Assembly (NCBI GenBank): GCA_913055825.1
Contig: CAJXKB010000003.1
Location: 19,667-83,666, forward strand
From: an uncultured Bacteroidota bacterium
GTDB taxonomy: Bacteria; Bacteroidota; Bacteroidia; Bacteroidales; F082
Direction: 5' to 3'
DNA: 64,000 nucleotides
Positions within the stretch are counted from its first letter, which is position 1, and each line of letters starts with the position of its first letter. Shown here piece by piece: positions 27,174 through 36,302 of the stretch. The position numbers and the translations under genes are program-made. The notes under the pieces were generated by a model. The model did not search any database and had not been told where the DNA came from. It saw only the letters and a list, made by a program, of their open reading frames with translations.

Positions 27174-28595
27174 ATGAAAACAATAAAATCACTTATCATA
27201 ATTATTGGGATATTGCTCTTAACACCATCATGCCAGAAAATGGTTGAAGGCATCAATGATAATCCCAACAAAATAACACCGGATGATATTTTGGCCAAAG
27301 ACTTCCTTACGGGTACCATGCTCGCCAATGTGGATAGCGAATTGGGGCACCTTGACCGGATTGCAGGAATGTGGAGCGGCCAGTTAATCGGGTTCCAATC
27401 GTTGTATGCCAATATCTATGGATACAATATTTCTACTGCCGAATCTGTTTCGCCCTGGCACGAGATATATGTGGGGATGATCCCTAACCTTCGTTACATC
27501 CGCAAATCTGCCCCAGACGATAAATTATTGGTGGGAATTAGTGAAGTGCTGGAAGCCCAAAGTATAGGAACCGCTGCTTCTCTTTTTGGAGATGTTCCCT
27601 ATTCTGAAATTGACGATCCGGCCATTGCTGATCCTAAATTTGATCCGCAAAAGGATGTATTCAACAACCTAATCGGTTTATTGGACGCTGCCATTACCGA
27701 CTTGAATGCTGCAACTTCGCGGAGTTTGGCAGCAGATATTTATTTTAACGGAAACGCTTCCAAATGGCTCGCGACAGCTTATACTTTAAAAGCACGGTAT
27801 TACCTGGATATGAAAGATTATTCAAATGCATATCAGGCTGCACAACAGGGAATTTCTTCGGCAGATGGCAATATGAAGTTTACTCCGACAGGAGACCCGA
27901 CAATAACATCAGGTAACAAAAACTTGTTCTACGAATTACTTGCGGGTTCACGTAGCGGGGACATTGGTACCGGAAACAGCTTTTTGATGCAATTGCTTGA
28001 TCCGGCCAATACTGATAGTCGGAATAATGCGAAAACCGATGAAACAGCCCGTTTCGAATATTATAAAATTGACGAAACCAGTGCAAATGCCAATAAAGGG
28101 GTTGCCTCGGAATTTGAACCACAAAAAATGGTTTCCTTTGAAGAGAACACACTTATCCTCGCTGAATGTGCTGCCCGGACAGTTGATTTCAATACAGCAC
28201 TTGGATATCTCAATCAGTTACGTGAATATCTGAATACAGGAGCTTTTCTTAATGCTAATTTCGCAGGTGAACCTTATAAATACGATGACTATGTAGCTGA
28301 TGATTTTGCAGTCGGCGGCATGTTGAATACTGATGGCATTGACCCAACACGTGCATTGTTAAGACAGATTATTGAGGAAAGGTATGTGTCCGGTTTTCTT
28401 ACATATATCCCTTTCGACGATGCAAGAAGATTAAGAAAGAGTGATACAGACCTCGAAGTACCATTCCCGCTTAATCCATCATCGGCCACAAAATATCCCG
28501 AACGATTTCCGTATTCTGCCGATGAGTTGAATTCCAACTCCAATGCACCTGCAGAAGACCCGGGAATTTATGCAGTAACACCGGTAAATCAGTAA
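27174..28595 (+). CDS. SusD/RagB family surface lipoprotein
   Basis: The 473-residue lipoprotein has a signal sequence and a lipobox ending in LLTPSC at Cys17 or close to it. DNPNKITPDDILAKDFLTG is the usual N-terminal region of SusD-like_2 proteins. The middle contains the TPR-like helical part (ATAYTLKARYYLDMKDYSNA), and the protein ends in the SusD C-terminal pattern with IIEERYVSGFLTYIPFDDAR. It would sit on the cell surface as the lid and ligand-binding partner of the SusC barrel encoded immediately upstream. The ATG at 27174 gives the signal peptide; the frame continues upstream into susC without a better start. A strong terminator follows. Confidence 0.93.
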   Translation: MKTIKSLIIIIGILLLTPSCQKMVEGINDNPNKITPDDILAKDFLTGTMLANVDSELGHLDRIAGMWSGQLIGFQSLYANIYGYNISTAESVSPWHEIYVGMIPNLRYIRKSAPDDKLLVGISEVLEAQSIGTAASLFGDVPYSEIDDPAIADPKFDPQKDVFNNLIGLLDAAITDLNAATSRSLAADIYFNGNASKWLATAYTLKARYYLDMKDYSNAYQAAQQGISSADGNMKFTPTGDPTITSGNKNLFYELLAGSRSGDIGTGNSFLMQLLDPANTDSRNNAKTDETARFEYYKIDETSANANKGVASEFEPQKMVSFEENTLILAECAARTVDFNTALGYLNQLREYLNTGAFLNANFAGEPYKYDDYVADDFAVGGMLNTDGIDPTRALLRQIIEERYVSGFLTYIPFDDARRLRKSDTDLEVPFPLNPSSATKYPERFPYSADELNSNSNAPAEDPGIYAVTPVNQ

Positions 28596-28609
28596 CGGTT
28601 ATTTTGGTT

Positions 28610-28650
28610 GGAAAAGAGGCTGCTTTGCTTGCAGCCTCTTTTCCTTTTTA
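28610..28650 (+). terminator. Rho-independent terminator after susCD
   Basis: A perfect 14-bp stem (GGAAAAGAGGCTGC at 28610-28623 pairing with 28631-28644) with a 7-nt loop is followed by a short T-run at 28645-28649. It starts 14 bp after the susD stop and is the clearest terminator in the window. Confidence 0.9.
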
Positions 28651-28747
28651 TATTTTAAATTGGGCATGGAAATCAATAAAATTAAGGTATCATACATTAA
28701 TATCCGGTTCAATTTTATAACTATGTTTTGAACATAATTCTTTAAAT

Positions 28748-31700
28748 ATGAAAAACTTAATTCGTCAGTTTAGTAAAATTTCAATAATTCTATTTTCCAT
28801 CCTCCTTTTCATCTTTGCCGGTGCTTACAAAACCCAAGCTCAAAAGATTGATAAACAACAATTAAAACAATTAAAATTCAGGTTTATAGGCCCTGTAGGC
28901 AACCGTACCATTTCGGTAGCCGGTATTCCCGGAGACCCATCAACTTATTATGTGGGTGCAGCTTCGGGTGGTATTTTCAAAACAGTCGATGGTGGCCTTA
29001 ACTGGAAATCCCTGTTTAATGATAAACCGGTTTCTTCCGTAGGAGCGCTGGCCATTGCGCCTTCTAATCATCAGGTAATTTATGCCGGGACAGGAGAGAG
29101 TTTTGTTCGTTCCAATAATTCATTGGGAGATGGTGTTTGGAAATCTACCGATGGCGGTGATACCTGGAAACATATTGGCCTTGAAAACACGGGGCGTATC
29201 AGCAGGATAGTGGTAAATCCTAAAAACCAGGATATTGTATGGGTTGCAGCACTGGGGAATGCTTTCGTGCCGCAGAAAGAAAGAGGTGTTTTTATGACAA
29301 CTGATGGGGGAAAAACCTGGAACCATGTACTTTTTGTTAATGAAAACACGGGCACCTCGGATATCGTCATCGACCCGGCAAACCCGAGCATTCTATTTGC
29401 AGGAATGTGGCAACTGGAACTAAAACCATGGAAACGTATTAGCGGTGGTCCGGGAAGTGGCATTTTCAAATCGACAGATGGAGGCCTGACATGGAAAAAA
29501 CTGACAGGAAACGGGCTTCCGACCTTGCCTGTTGGGAAAATAGGCCTTGCCATGACACCGTCAAATCCCGAACGTGTTTATGCACTAATTGAAACGGGCG
29601 ACGGTGTGCCGATAGACGGGAAAAAGACCAATAGCGGTGAGCTTTGGCGATCTGATAATCTTGGAAAGAGCTGGAAACTGATAAATTCAAACCGTGATTT
29701 GGGTGGCCGACAAGCTTATTTTACACGCTGTGCCGCTTCAACCGACAATCCAAATGAAATATATTTTCTTTCTTCTGTTTTTTCTAAAAGTATTGATGGA
29801 GGCAAAACGATTACTACCGGGCCCCGTGGAACACTTCCAAGCTGGGATCATCACGGTATGTGGATAGATCCCTTAAATGGAAATCGTATGATTGTCGTTG
29901 GCGATGCGGGTCTTGCCATTTCTCAAAACCGGGGCAAGTCATGGTATCGGGTTCAGTTGCCCGTTGCTCAATTATATCACGTTACTACGGATAACGATAT
30001 TCCCTATCATGTATTGGCCAATTGCCAGGACTTTACCTCCGCGAGAGGGCCAAGCAGGGTTACAGGGACCCCGTTTATACCTAATGCATCCTGGCACGAT
30101 GTGGGTGGCGGCGAAAGTGGTTTTGCAACGCCCGATCCGGTTAACCCCGATATTATTTGGTCGGGAAGTTCGGGAAGAGGACCTTTGGGAGGAATTGTTG
30201 TGAGATACAACGAAAAGACGAAACAATACAGACAGGTTGAAGTCTGGCCCGAATATACCCACGGACATCCGGCAAACGATGTGAAATATCGTTTTCAATG
30301 GGCTTTTCCGTTAATTATTTCCCCACACGATCACAACACAATTTATGTTGGCAGCCAGTATTTACACCGTACTACCAACGGAGGCCAAAGCTGGGAAAAG
30401 GTGAGTCCCGATTTAACACTCAACGACAAAAGTAAACAAGGTTTTTCAGGAGGGTTGACCCCGGATAATATTGGTGTTGAATATGCTGATGTTATTTATG
30501 CAATTGCCGAATCACCCGTTAAAAAAGGAGTAATCTGGTGTGGCACAAATGACGGATTGGTTCAGCTAAGCAGGGATAACGGGAAAACATGGAAAAATGT
30601 CACCAAAAATATTCCCCATCTCCCTGAATTAGGGGTAATCCGTAATATTTGTGCATCCAAATGGAATGCAGGCAAAGCTTATATTTCAGTTGATCTCCAT
30701 TTACTTGGTAATTTTGAACCTTATGTTTATAAAACTTCCAATTATGGCCATACTTGGAAGAAAATTACCAATGGAATTTCTTTTGGTAATTTAAACTATG
30801 TCAGAAACATTCAGGAAGATCCTGTTCGCCCGGGATTATTGTACCTTGGCACAGAGAATACACTTTACTACTCATTTGATGACGGAGAAAACTGGCAACC
30901 ATTAATGACAAACCTGCCGCATGTACCAATGTACTGGATTGACATACAGAAACACTTTAACGACCTTGTGGTGGGAACCTATGGCAGGGGCATCTGGATA
31001 TTGGATGATATTACCCCGCTGCAACAACTAACAAGAAAAATCACTTCCTCTGATGCTTGGTTGTTTAGTCCACGCCCGGCATATCGTTTTCGTCCTGTTT
31101 CAAGATCAATGCAATTCCACCCGGATCCGGCTTCCGGGCAGAACCCACCATACGGCGCATCAGTAAATTATTGGCTATCAAAGAAAACTGACAGTATAAA
31201 AATAGATATCAAAGATAGTGTTGGAAATGTGGTTAGGACAATCAAAACAAAAGGGAAACCCGGTATTAACAGGATTTGGTGGAATTTAAGAGGGAAACCT
31301 ACTGAGAAAATAATTATGTGCACCGAACCAAAATATGCCGATTGGTATCCGATGGGGAAATTGCGCATCAGGAAATCGACGGTCAAGCCATTCTCAATCC
31401 TTGAACCCCCGGGGACATATACCGTTCAAATGATAACCGGAAATAAAACCTTTTCGCAAAAATTGATCATTTTAAAGGATCCCCATTCCTCCGGGAGCTT
31501 ATCAGACATTAAAAAGCAATCCCTACTATTAAAAAAGCTTTATCAGGATATGAATCAGTTGGCAGGGGATATTAATAAAATTGAAAGAATAAGACGCCAA
31601 CTTTATGATATGAAAGCCATGCTAAGCACACAAAAGGGTAAAAAAGACATTGTTGATCAAATAGGGGCTATTGACACCACATTTTTGGCTGTAGAAGGAA

Positions 31701-31963
31701 AAATGATCCGGCTAAAAGTAACAGGTACAGGGCAGGATGATGTCCGGTATCCGGCCAGGCTGGCATCACGAATAAGCTATCTGGCATCTGTCGTAGCGGT
31801 TTCTGATTTTCCCCCCACCGATCAGGATATTGCAGTTTATCAATTGTTACACGCTAAGTTGATTAATTATAATGAAGAACTAAAGAAATTGATACAGGGT
31901 AAATTTGCCGCCTTCAGAAAGGAACTGTCAGCAAATCATATCGGTCCGATCATAACAGATTAG
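28748..31963 (+). CDS. Secreted BNR/VPS10-like multi-propeller protein
   Basis: The 1071-residue precursor has an N-terminal signal (about 1-34) and then two successive beta-propeller regions carrying many BNR/Asp-box motifs: TVDGGLNWKS, STDGGDTWKH, TTDGGKTWNH, STDGGLTWKK, TTNGGQSWEK and FDDGENWQ. The propellers cover about residues 40-760. The C-terminal third (about 800-1071) has a beta part followed by helices. Proteins of this family are often labelled sialidase-like or sortilin/VPS10-like, but the catalytic residues of a sialidase were not identified, and the family is common in peptidolytic Bacteroidota. It may bind or process peptide or protein ligands at the surface. The function is not established. 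Confidence 0.75.
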   Translation: MKNLIRQFSKISIILFSILLFIFAGAYKTQAQKIDKQQLKQLKFRFIGPVGNRTISVAGIPGDPSTYYVGAASGGIFKTVDGGLNWKSLFNDKPVSSVGALAIAPSNHQVIYAGTGESFVRSNNSLGDGVWKSTDGGDTWKHIGLENTGRISRIVVNPKNQDIVWVAALGNAFVPQKERGVFMTTDGGKTWNHVLFVNENTGTSDIVIDPANPSILFAGMWQLELKPWKRISGGPGSGIFKSTDGGLTWKKLTGNGLPTLPVGKIGLAMTPSNPERVYALIETGDGVPIDGKKTNSGELWRSDNLGKSWKLINSNRDLGGRQAYFTRCAASTDNPNEIYFLSSVFSKSIDGGKTITTGPRGTLPSWDHHGMWIDPLNGNRMIVVGDAGLAISQNRGKSWYRVQLPVAQLYHVTTDNDIPYHVLANCQDFTSARGPSRVTGTPFIPNASWHDVGGGESGFATPDPVNPDIIWSGSSGRGPLGGIVVRYNEKTKQYRQVEVWPEYTHGHPANDVKYRFQWAFPLIISPHDHNTIYVGSQYLHRTTNGGQSWEKVSPDLTLNDKSKQGFSGGLTPDNIGVEYADVIYAIAESPVKKGVIWCGTNDGLVQLSRDNGKTWKNVTKNIPHLPELGVIRNICASKWNAGKAYISVDLHLLGNFEPYVYKTSNYGHTWKKITNGISFGNLNYVRNIQEDPVRPGLLYLGTENTLYYSFDDGENWQPLMTNLPHVPMYWIDIQKHFNDLVVGTYGRGIWILDDITPLQQLTRKITSSDAWLFSPRPAYRFRPVSRSMQFHPDPASGQNPPYGASVNYWLSKKTDSIKIDIKDSVGNVVRTIKTKGKPGINRIWWNLRGKPTEKIIMCTEPKYADWYPMGKLRIRKSTVKPFSILEPPGTYTVQMITGNKTFSQKLIILKDPHSSGSLSDIKKQSLLLKKLYQDMNQLAGDINKIERIRRQLYDMKAMLSTQKGKKDIVDQIGAIDTTFLAVEGKMIRLKVTGTGQDDVRYPARLASRISYLASVVAVSDFPPTDQDIAVYQLLHAKLINYNEELKKLIQGKFAAFRKELSANHIGPIITD

Positions 31964-32055
31964 GCCATCTTTTAGTGAAAACATTATTCTTTTATTTGTA
32001 AATTTAGTTTGAAAATAAAATCTATCTTTCAACGGTTTAATAATATCGATTCATT

Positions 32056-32868
32056 ATGAAAAAATTCAAACTTTCAACACTTTTTATTTTATTGCTTTCG
32101 GGATTTTTGTTTTTTGGATGTAAGCAAGGCTCCGTTCAAAAGGCGAATCCGCTTAAAGTGGCCATCAGTAAGTATAATTCACATCAAACATACCGCGGTT
32201 GGCTTCATCGATTTGATACATCTATCCGGTTTGTTAATTTGTATCCGTTAACCGTTGATTCGGCCATGAAAGTACTGAAAACCTGTGATGGCCTTTTGTG
32301 TACCGGTGGTGGTGACCTTTATCCCGGACTTTTTGGAAAATTAGATGAAGCTGATAAATGCGGCCCTCCTGACAGACATCGCGACAGCCTGGAACTCGCT
32401 GTTATCAATGAGGCTGTGAACTCAAAAATACCACTTGTTGGTATCTGCCGGGGGCTTCAGGTGATAAATGTGGCTCTTGGTGGTACGTTGTACACTGATT
32501 TGCCAACAGATATTGGAACAAAAGTAATTCACCGTACAAAAGACGGACAGCATTCTTATCACGAAGTTTATGTAAAAAAGAATACTGAACTTTATGCTAT
32601 CAGCCGGGCCGACAGTGGAATGATTTATAGTCATCATCATCAGGGAATTGACAAGCTTGGCAAAGGTTTGAAAGTAAGTGCCCGTTCGGCTGACAGCCTT
32701 GCCGAAGGTATTGAATGGGCAGATACAACCGGTAAAGGTTTTTTAATGGCTTTACAGTGGCATCCCGAACACCTGGACACATTGGTACCTCTCTCCAAGT
32801 CAATTGCTGAGAAATTTATCAATGAAATGAAATCCTATCGGAAAGTTAGTTCGAAGGTCTTGCCATAG
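32056..32868 (+). CDS. Class I glutamine amidotransferase-like gamma-glutamyl hydrolase (C26), lipoprotein
   Basis: The 270-residue protein has a lipoprotein signal (LSGFLFFGC, lipid Cys22) and a C26 fold. Its nucleophile Cys131 is in VGICRGLQVINVALGG, and His236 and Glu238 lie in QWHPEHLDT. GLLCTGGGDLYPGLF is the usual substrate-side loop. Relatives (PuuD-type) hydrolyse gamma-glutamyl amides in the cytoplasm. Anchoring on the outer side of a membrane is unusual and would suit release of glutamate from gamma-linked peptides outside the cell. The gene follows the BNR gene by 92 bp, and its 3' end faces the glutamate-racemase-like lipoprotein gene across 48 bp. Confidence 0.85.
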   Translation: MKKFKLSTLFILLLSGFLFFGCKQGSVQKANPLKVAISKYNSHQTYRGWLHRFDTSIRFVNLYPLTVDSAMKVLKTCDGLLCTGGGDLYPGLFGKLDEADKCGPPDRHRDSLELAVINEAVNSKIPLVGICRGLQVINVALGGTLYTDLPTDIGTKVIHRTKDGQHSYHEVYVKKNTELYAISRADSGMIYSHHHQGIDKLGKGLKVSARSADSLAEGIEWADTTGKGFLMALQWHPEHLDTLVPLSKSIAEKFINEMKSYRKVSSKVLP

Positions 32869-32916
32869 CTGTTTTTCCCTACCTCAACCGATGGTCAAAA
32901 CGATGTAGTTTTCCCT

Positions 32917-34461
32917 TTATGGTTTAGTTGCTTTCATGTATCCTTCAATCAGGTGATATGTAAGCGGGATTTTTGTTTTTAGCCTGTTTAATAAATCAGC
33001 TGAAAGGTTTCTTTTTGAAAACGGGACACGTTTTACGTACTGCTGAATCTCGCCTGCTTTTCTGCCATATTTATATGCGTGAGTAAAATTCAGACTGTCT
33101 GCAAGTTTAATATTTTTATTGTCAAGGTTTGGTACGCTGATAAAGAAGCGGCTGTCGGAAAGAGTACCGTTATTGAATAAATCATTATTATTCAGATAAG
33201 TGTAAAGCTCTTTTGCCGTGTTAATGGCAGGATCGACAAGAGAAACCTTTTTTTCCATATAAGGACGGTAAACATATTTTCCGTTTTCCATGTAATTATA
33301 AGCATATTGAAGTGTTTGCCTAAAGTCGTTCATAAAAAAAGGATAGTGTGTACAACCGAGAATAATTGATTTTAGTTTTATCGTACTTTTCGACTTTCTG
33401 ATTTTTTCCAGTAGGGAAATGACATGATATTTAATATAATTCTTAACCGAGTTAAGCTGAATTTCTTCCGGATTTTCCCTGTTTCCCGTGTACAGAATAT
33501 GATTTCCCGAAAAATCAAAATTGTATCTCTTCAGATTTGATTTGTCAATCGGAGCTATTTTATTTGTAAACGACGGTCCCCTGTAATTTTTTCGTACAGA
33601 CCGGAGCGATTCGTCTATATAGTCTCTTTCACCGTCGATAGCTGCTGCAAGTCCGACACCGGCCTGCTGAAAGGTTATCATTTTGCCAGTATAGTTTAAT
33701 TTCTTTTTCTGCTCTGCCACGGTATTCGGATAACCGTTTGAAGCCACCGTTCCGGCCGTTGCCATAATCCCGATGGCTGCATTTTCATTTTTTGAGATGC
33801 CCTCTAACGCACCCCTCACTCCTGCGCCAATCACGCCTATTACTTTTAAATTCAAGCCTGCTGCTTTAAGAAATTTCTCCACATCATTTTTTCCATAGGC
33901 GGTAGCCGTGTTACAGGCAATTACGATAGCCTTAACAAGAGGTTTGTCTGTTTGATATTTTTCTGCTGTTTGTGATGCATAATATTTATTTCCCAAAATA
34001 AATTGTACATCTTTAAAAACATGTTCTTTTAGTAATCTGGTTTTGTGATTTCCCGGATATTCGCCGTAAGGCATATTGGCTTTATCGCCAAGATAAATAA
34101 ACGATTCAGCCATAAAGTCAATATTTCCGTCTTTCTTTTTTTGGTGTGTTTTGTTATTAAAGTTGTCTGAATTCAGAATGGCATCAAGCACAGTAAGGCC
34201 ACCGGTACCGGAATCGAATATGCCGACAGGAAGTTTTGCATCATGCCGGGGATAATTTTTGAAGTTGATATAAAAAAAACTTGCCGGATCGTTAAGCATT
34301 ACATCCTGAATAGCAAGCTGCTTCTCAGGTTTAATCAATTTATTAACAGTTTTCGACTTTTTTTGTGTTCGGGTATTATTTACACATGAAACGACTAACA
34401 AAAGGATAGAAAACATTAACGTGTACAAAAACCATCTGCCTGATAAAAAGAATTTTTTCAT
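32917..34461 (-). CDS. Glutamate racemase-like lipoprotein
   Basis: This 514-residue protein resembles MurI glutamate racemase but is exported: it has a signal with LLVVSC (lipid Cys26). The racemase motifs are VGIFDSGTGGLTVLD (Asp83, Ser84), IYLGDKANMPYGEYP, the first catalytic Cys183 in VIACNTATAYG, GVIGAGVRGALE and the second catalytic Cys370 in IILGCTHYPFF. It is nearly twice the usual MurI length of about 270, with an insertion of roughly 80 residues between GYPNTVAEQ and ILGCTH and a C-terminal extension of about 130 residues. Both catalytic cysteines are intact. Glutamate made outside the cytoplasm cannot feed peptidoglycan precursor synthesis, so a scavenging role is inferred. It is the last gene of a minus-strand run. 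Confidence 0.8.
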   Translation of the reverse strand: MKKFFLSGRWFLYTLMFSILLLVVSCVNNTRTQKKSKTVNKLIKPEKQLAIQDVMLNDPASFFYINFKNYPRHDAKLPVGIFDSGTGGLTVLDAILNSDNFNNKTHQKKKDGNIDFMAESFIYLGDKANMPYGEYPGNHKTRLLKEHVFKDVQFILGNKYYASQTAEKYQTDKPLVKAIVIACNTATAYGKNDVEKFLKAAGLNLKVIGVIGAGVRGALEGISKNENAAIGIMATAGTVASNGYPNTVAEQKKKLNYTGKMITFQQAGVGLAAAIDGERDYIDESLRSVRKNYRGPSFTNKIAPIDKSNLKRYNFDFSGNHILYTGNRENPEEIQLNSVKNYIKYHVISLLEKIRKSKSTIKLKSIILGCTHYPFFMNDFRQTLQYAYNYMENGKYVYRPYMEKKVSLVDPAINTAKELYTYLNNNDLFNNGTLSDSRFFISVPNLDNKNIKLADSLNFTHAYKYGRKAGEIQQYVKRVPFSKRNLSADLLNRLKTKIPLTYHLIEGYMKATKP

Positions 34462-34507
34462 GATATCTTGTTTTTAGTTCTTTTAACCTAAGTTATTATA
34501 TTTAATA

Positions 34508-35197
34508 TCAATTACTTTTCAAAAAGCGGTCGGGATAATTGGTAAACACGGCATCCACACCCATCGCTTTTAATTTCTCAAAAATTTTGGGTTCGTTGAC
34601 GGTGTAGACCCAAGCTTCGAGCCCGTTTTTATGGATGCCCGCAATCAAATCCTTTTCACAGAAATCTACGGAAAAATTAATACTGAAGGCATTCATTTCC
34701 CGGGCAAGCTTTTGGTAATTAAATGGAAAAATCTCATACAAGACACCAATCCTTACACGCGGAAGCAGCGAATGAAATTGTTTCAACTGACGATGGTCAA
34801 ACGAAGAAACATAAAAATAATTCGGGTTCCACTCCTTTTCAAACATAAACTTACTGAGCATTTCGGCAAGTGGTTGTGCCACCTTCCGGCCTTTTATCTC
34901 AATGTTTATTTTCACACGACGGTCCACCGCTTCAAGAACTTCCTCCAGCGTTGGCACCTGATTTCCGTTTCCGGCATCTAAGTTTTTGAGTTCGTCCAAC
35001 GTCATTTCAGCAACCAAACCTTTTCCATTGGTTGTCCGATCTACCCGCTCATCGTGAATAACAACCAACTCGCCGCTTGCGCATTGGTGGACATCCAACT
35101 CAATCACAGGGACTCCCTGCCGGATAGCCAACTCAAACGATTCCAAAGTATTTTCAGGGGCATATCCCGGTGCCCCACGGTGACCAATGATGCGCAT
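34508..35197 (-). CDS. Glycerophosphodiester phosphodiesterase
   Basis: This 229-residue protein has no signal peptide and shows the GDPD core: IGHRGAPGYAPENTLESF (catalytic His6 and Glu), VIELDVH, and LVVIHDERVDRTTNGKG with the second catalytic His. The C-terminal VNEPKIFEKLKAMGVDAVFTNYPD is the family's closing motif. It hydrolyses glycerophosphodiesters to glycerol 3-phosphate and an alcohol, which would feed the GlpD/GlpK pathway at the left edge. A decayed copy of its last 39 codons is present at 7865-7984. The neighbours on the same strand are the racemase-like lipoprotein (46 bp) and isoaspartyl peptidase (53 bp). Confidence 0.93.
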   Translation of the reverse strand: MRIIGHRGAPGYAPENTLESFELAIRQGVPVIELDVHQCASGELVVIHDERVDRTTNGKGLVAEMTLDELKNLDAGNGNQVPTLEEVLEAVDRRVKINIEIKGRKVAQPLAEMLSKFMFEKEWNPNYFYVSSFDHRQLKQFHSLLPRVRIGVLYEIFPFNYQKLAREMNAFSINFSVDFCEKDLIAGIHKNGLEAWVYTVNEPKIFEKLKAMGVDAVFTNYPDRFLKSN

Positions 35198-35250
35198 ATC
35201 AACTTTTTAAACACAAACTTCAGAAACTGTATATCAAATAAATTCCAATA

Positions 35251-36282
35251 TTACTTCATTTTCTTTTTTTGGGGCTTTATATTTTCTTCGTTAGCATAAA
35301 TAAAGACGCCGTTATATCCTTCGCTTGTGGCATAAGCACGGTACATCCCACTGGTATTGAAAGTCATGGTAAAATGTCCGGTGTGGTCCACAGCAATAAG
35401 GCCGCCATCGCCACCTTGTTTTTTCAACTTATCGAGTATCACAAAATTAGCAGCTTCTTTCAAACTCAACTGACCATATTTCATAAGCGCACCAATATCA
35501 TAAGCTACCACATTACGGATAAAATATTCACCGTGCCCGGTACATGAAACGGCACAGGAAGTATTATCGGCATAAGTTCCTGCACCAATAATAGGTGAGT
35601 CGCCAACCCTTCCCATCATTTTATAAGTCATACCTCCGGTTGATGTCCCTGCTGCCAGATTTCCCTGCTTGTCAAGCGCCACAGCCCCCACGGTTCCATG
35701 TTTTTCACCAACAGCCTGCTTTGCCTTAACTTTTAAATAGGATTTCCACCGCTTTTCGGTAAAAAAGTAAGACGGTTTTACTATTTCAAGTCCCTGCCGG
35801 GCTGCGAATTGTTCAGCTCCTTTTGAAATAAGCAACACATGGGGCGAATGTTCCATAACGGCACGGGCTGCAAGAATGGGGTTTTTTATGGTATGAACGC
35901 TTGCCACGGCCCCGGCCGACAGGTCTTCACCATTCATAATGGAAGCATCCATTTCATTTTTGCCCTGAGCATCGAACACGGAACCTTTGCCGGCATTAAA
36001 CAAAGGAGAATTTTCCATCATGGTAATGCATTTAGTAACGGCATCCAGCGAGCTGCCTCCTTTTTTTAAAATATCTTCACCTGCCTTTAGCACTTCAGCC
36101 AACTTATCGCGATATTGTTTTTCCACTTCCGGTTTCATATTCTTTTTCAGGATGGTACCCGCACCGCCATGGATAACCAATACATATTTCCCAAGCGTTT
36201 TTCCCTGATCGCAATTGCAGGGTTGGTTACAGGAAACGAAGCTTACCATCAAAAGCACTAAAAGTTTATATACATATTTCAT
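35251..36282 (-). CDS. Isoaspartyl peptidase/L-asparaginase (Ntn hydrolase), lipoprotein
   Basis: The 343-residue precursor is a plant-type asparaginase/isoaspartyl aminopeptidase. The autocleavage site and nucleophile are at Thr197 in KHGTVGAVALDKQGNLAAGT, followed by STGGMTYKMMGRVGDSPIIG and GHGEYFIRN. The N-terminal half has VIHGGAGTIL and NAGKGSVFDAQGKNEMDAS. A lipoprotein signal (LLMVSFVSC, Cys18) places it outside the cytoplasm. It would release Asp from N-terminal isoaspartyl peptides, complementing the cytoplasmic IadA encoded at 11189. It precedes the GDPD gene and follows the TSUP permease gene by 20 bp. Confidence 0.92.
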   Translation of the reverse strand: MKYVYKLLVLLMVSFVSCNQPCNCDQGKTLGKYVLVIHGGAGTILKKNMKPEVEKQYRDKLAEVLKAGEDILKKGGSSLDAVTKCITMMENSPLFNAGKGSVFDAQGKNEMDASIMNGEDLSAGAVASVHTIKNPILAARAVMEHSPHVLLISKGAEQFAARQGLEIVKPSYFFTEKRWKSYLKVKAKQAVGEKHGTVGAVALDKQGNLAAGTSTGGMTYKMMGRVGDSPIIGAGTYADNTSCAVSCTGHGEYFIRNVVAYDIGALMKYGQLSLKEAANFVILDKLKKQGGDGGLIAVDHTGHFTMTFNTSGMYRAYATSEGYNGVFIYANEENIKPQKKKMK

Positions 36283-36302
36283 GGCTGTAATTTTATAGTC
36301 TG

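Noticed and set aside
23909..31963. Polysaccharide utilisation locus built on the SusCD pair
   Set aside because: No glycoside hydrolases, lyases or carbohydrate-type regulators are nearby; the BNR protein lacks a visible sialidase site and the neighbours are peptidases.
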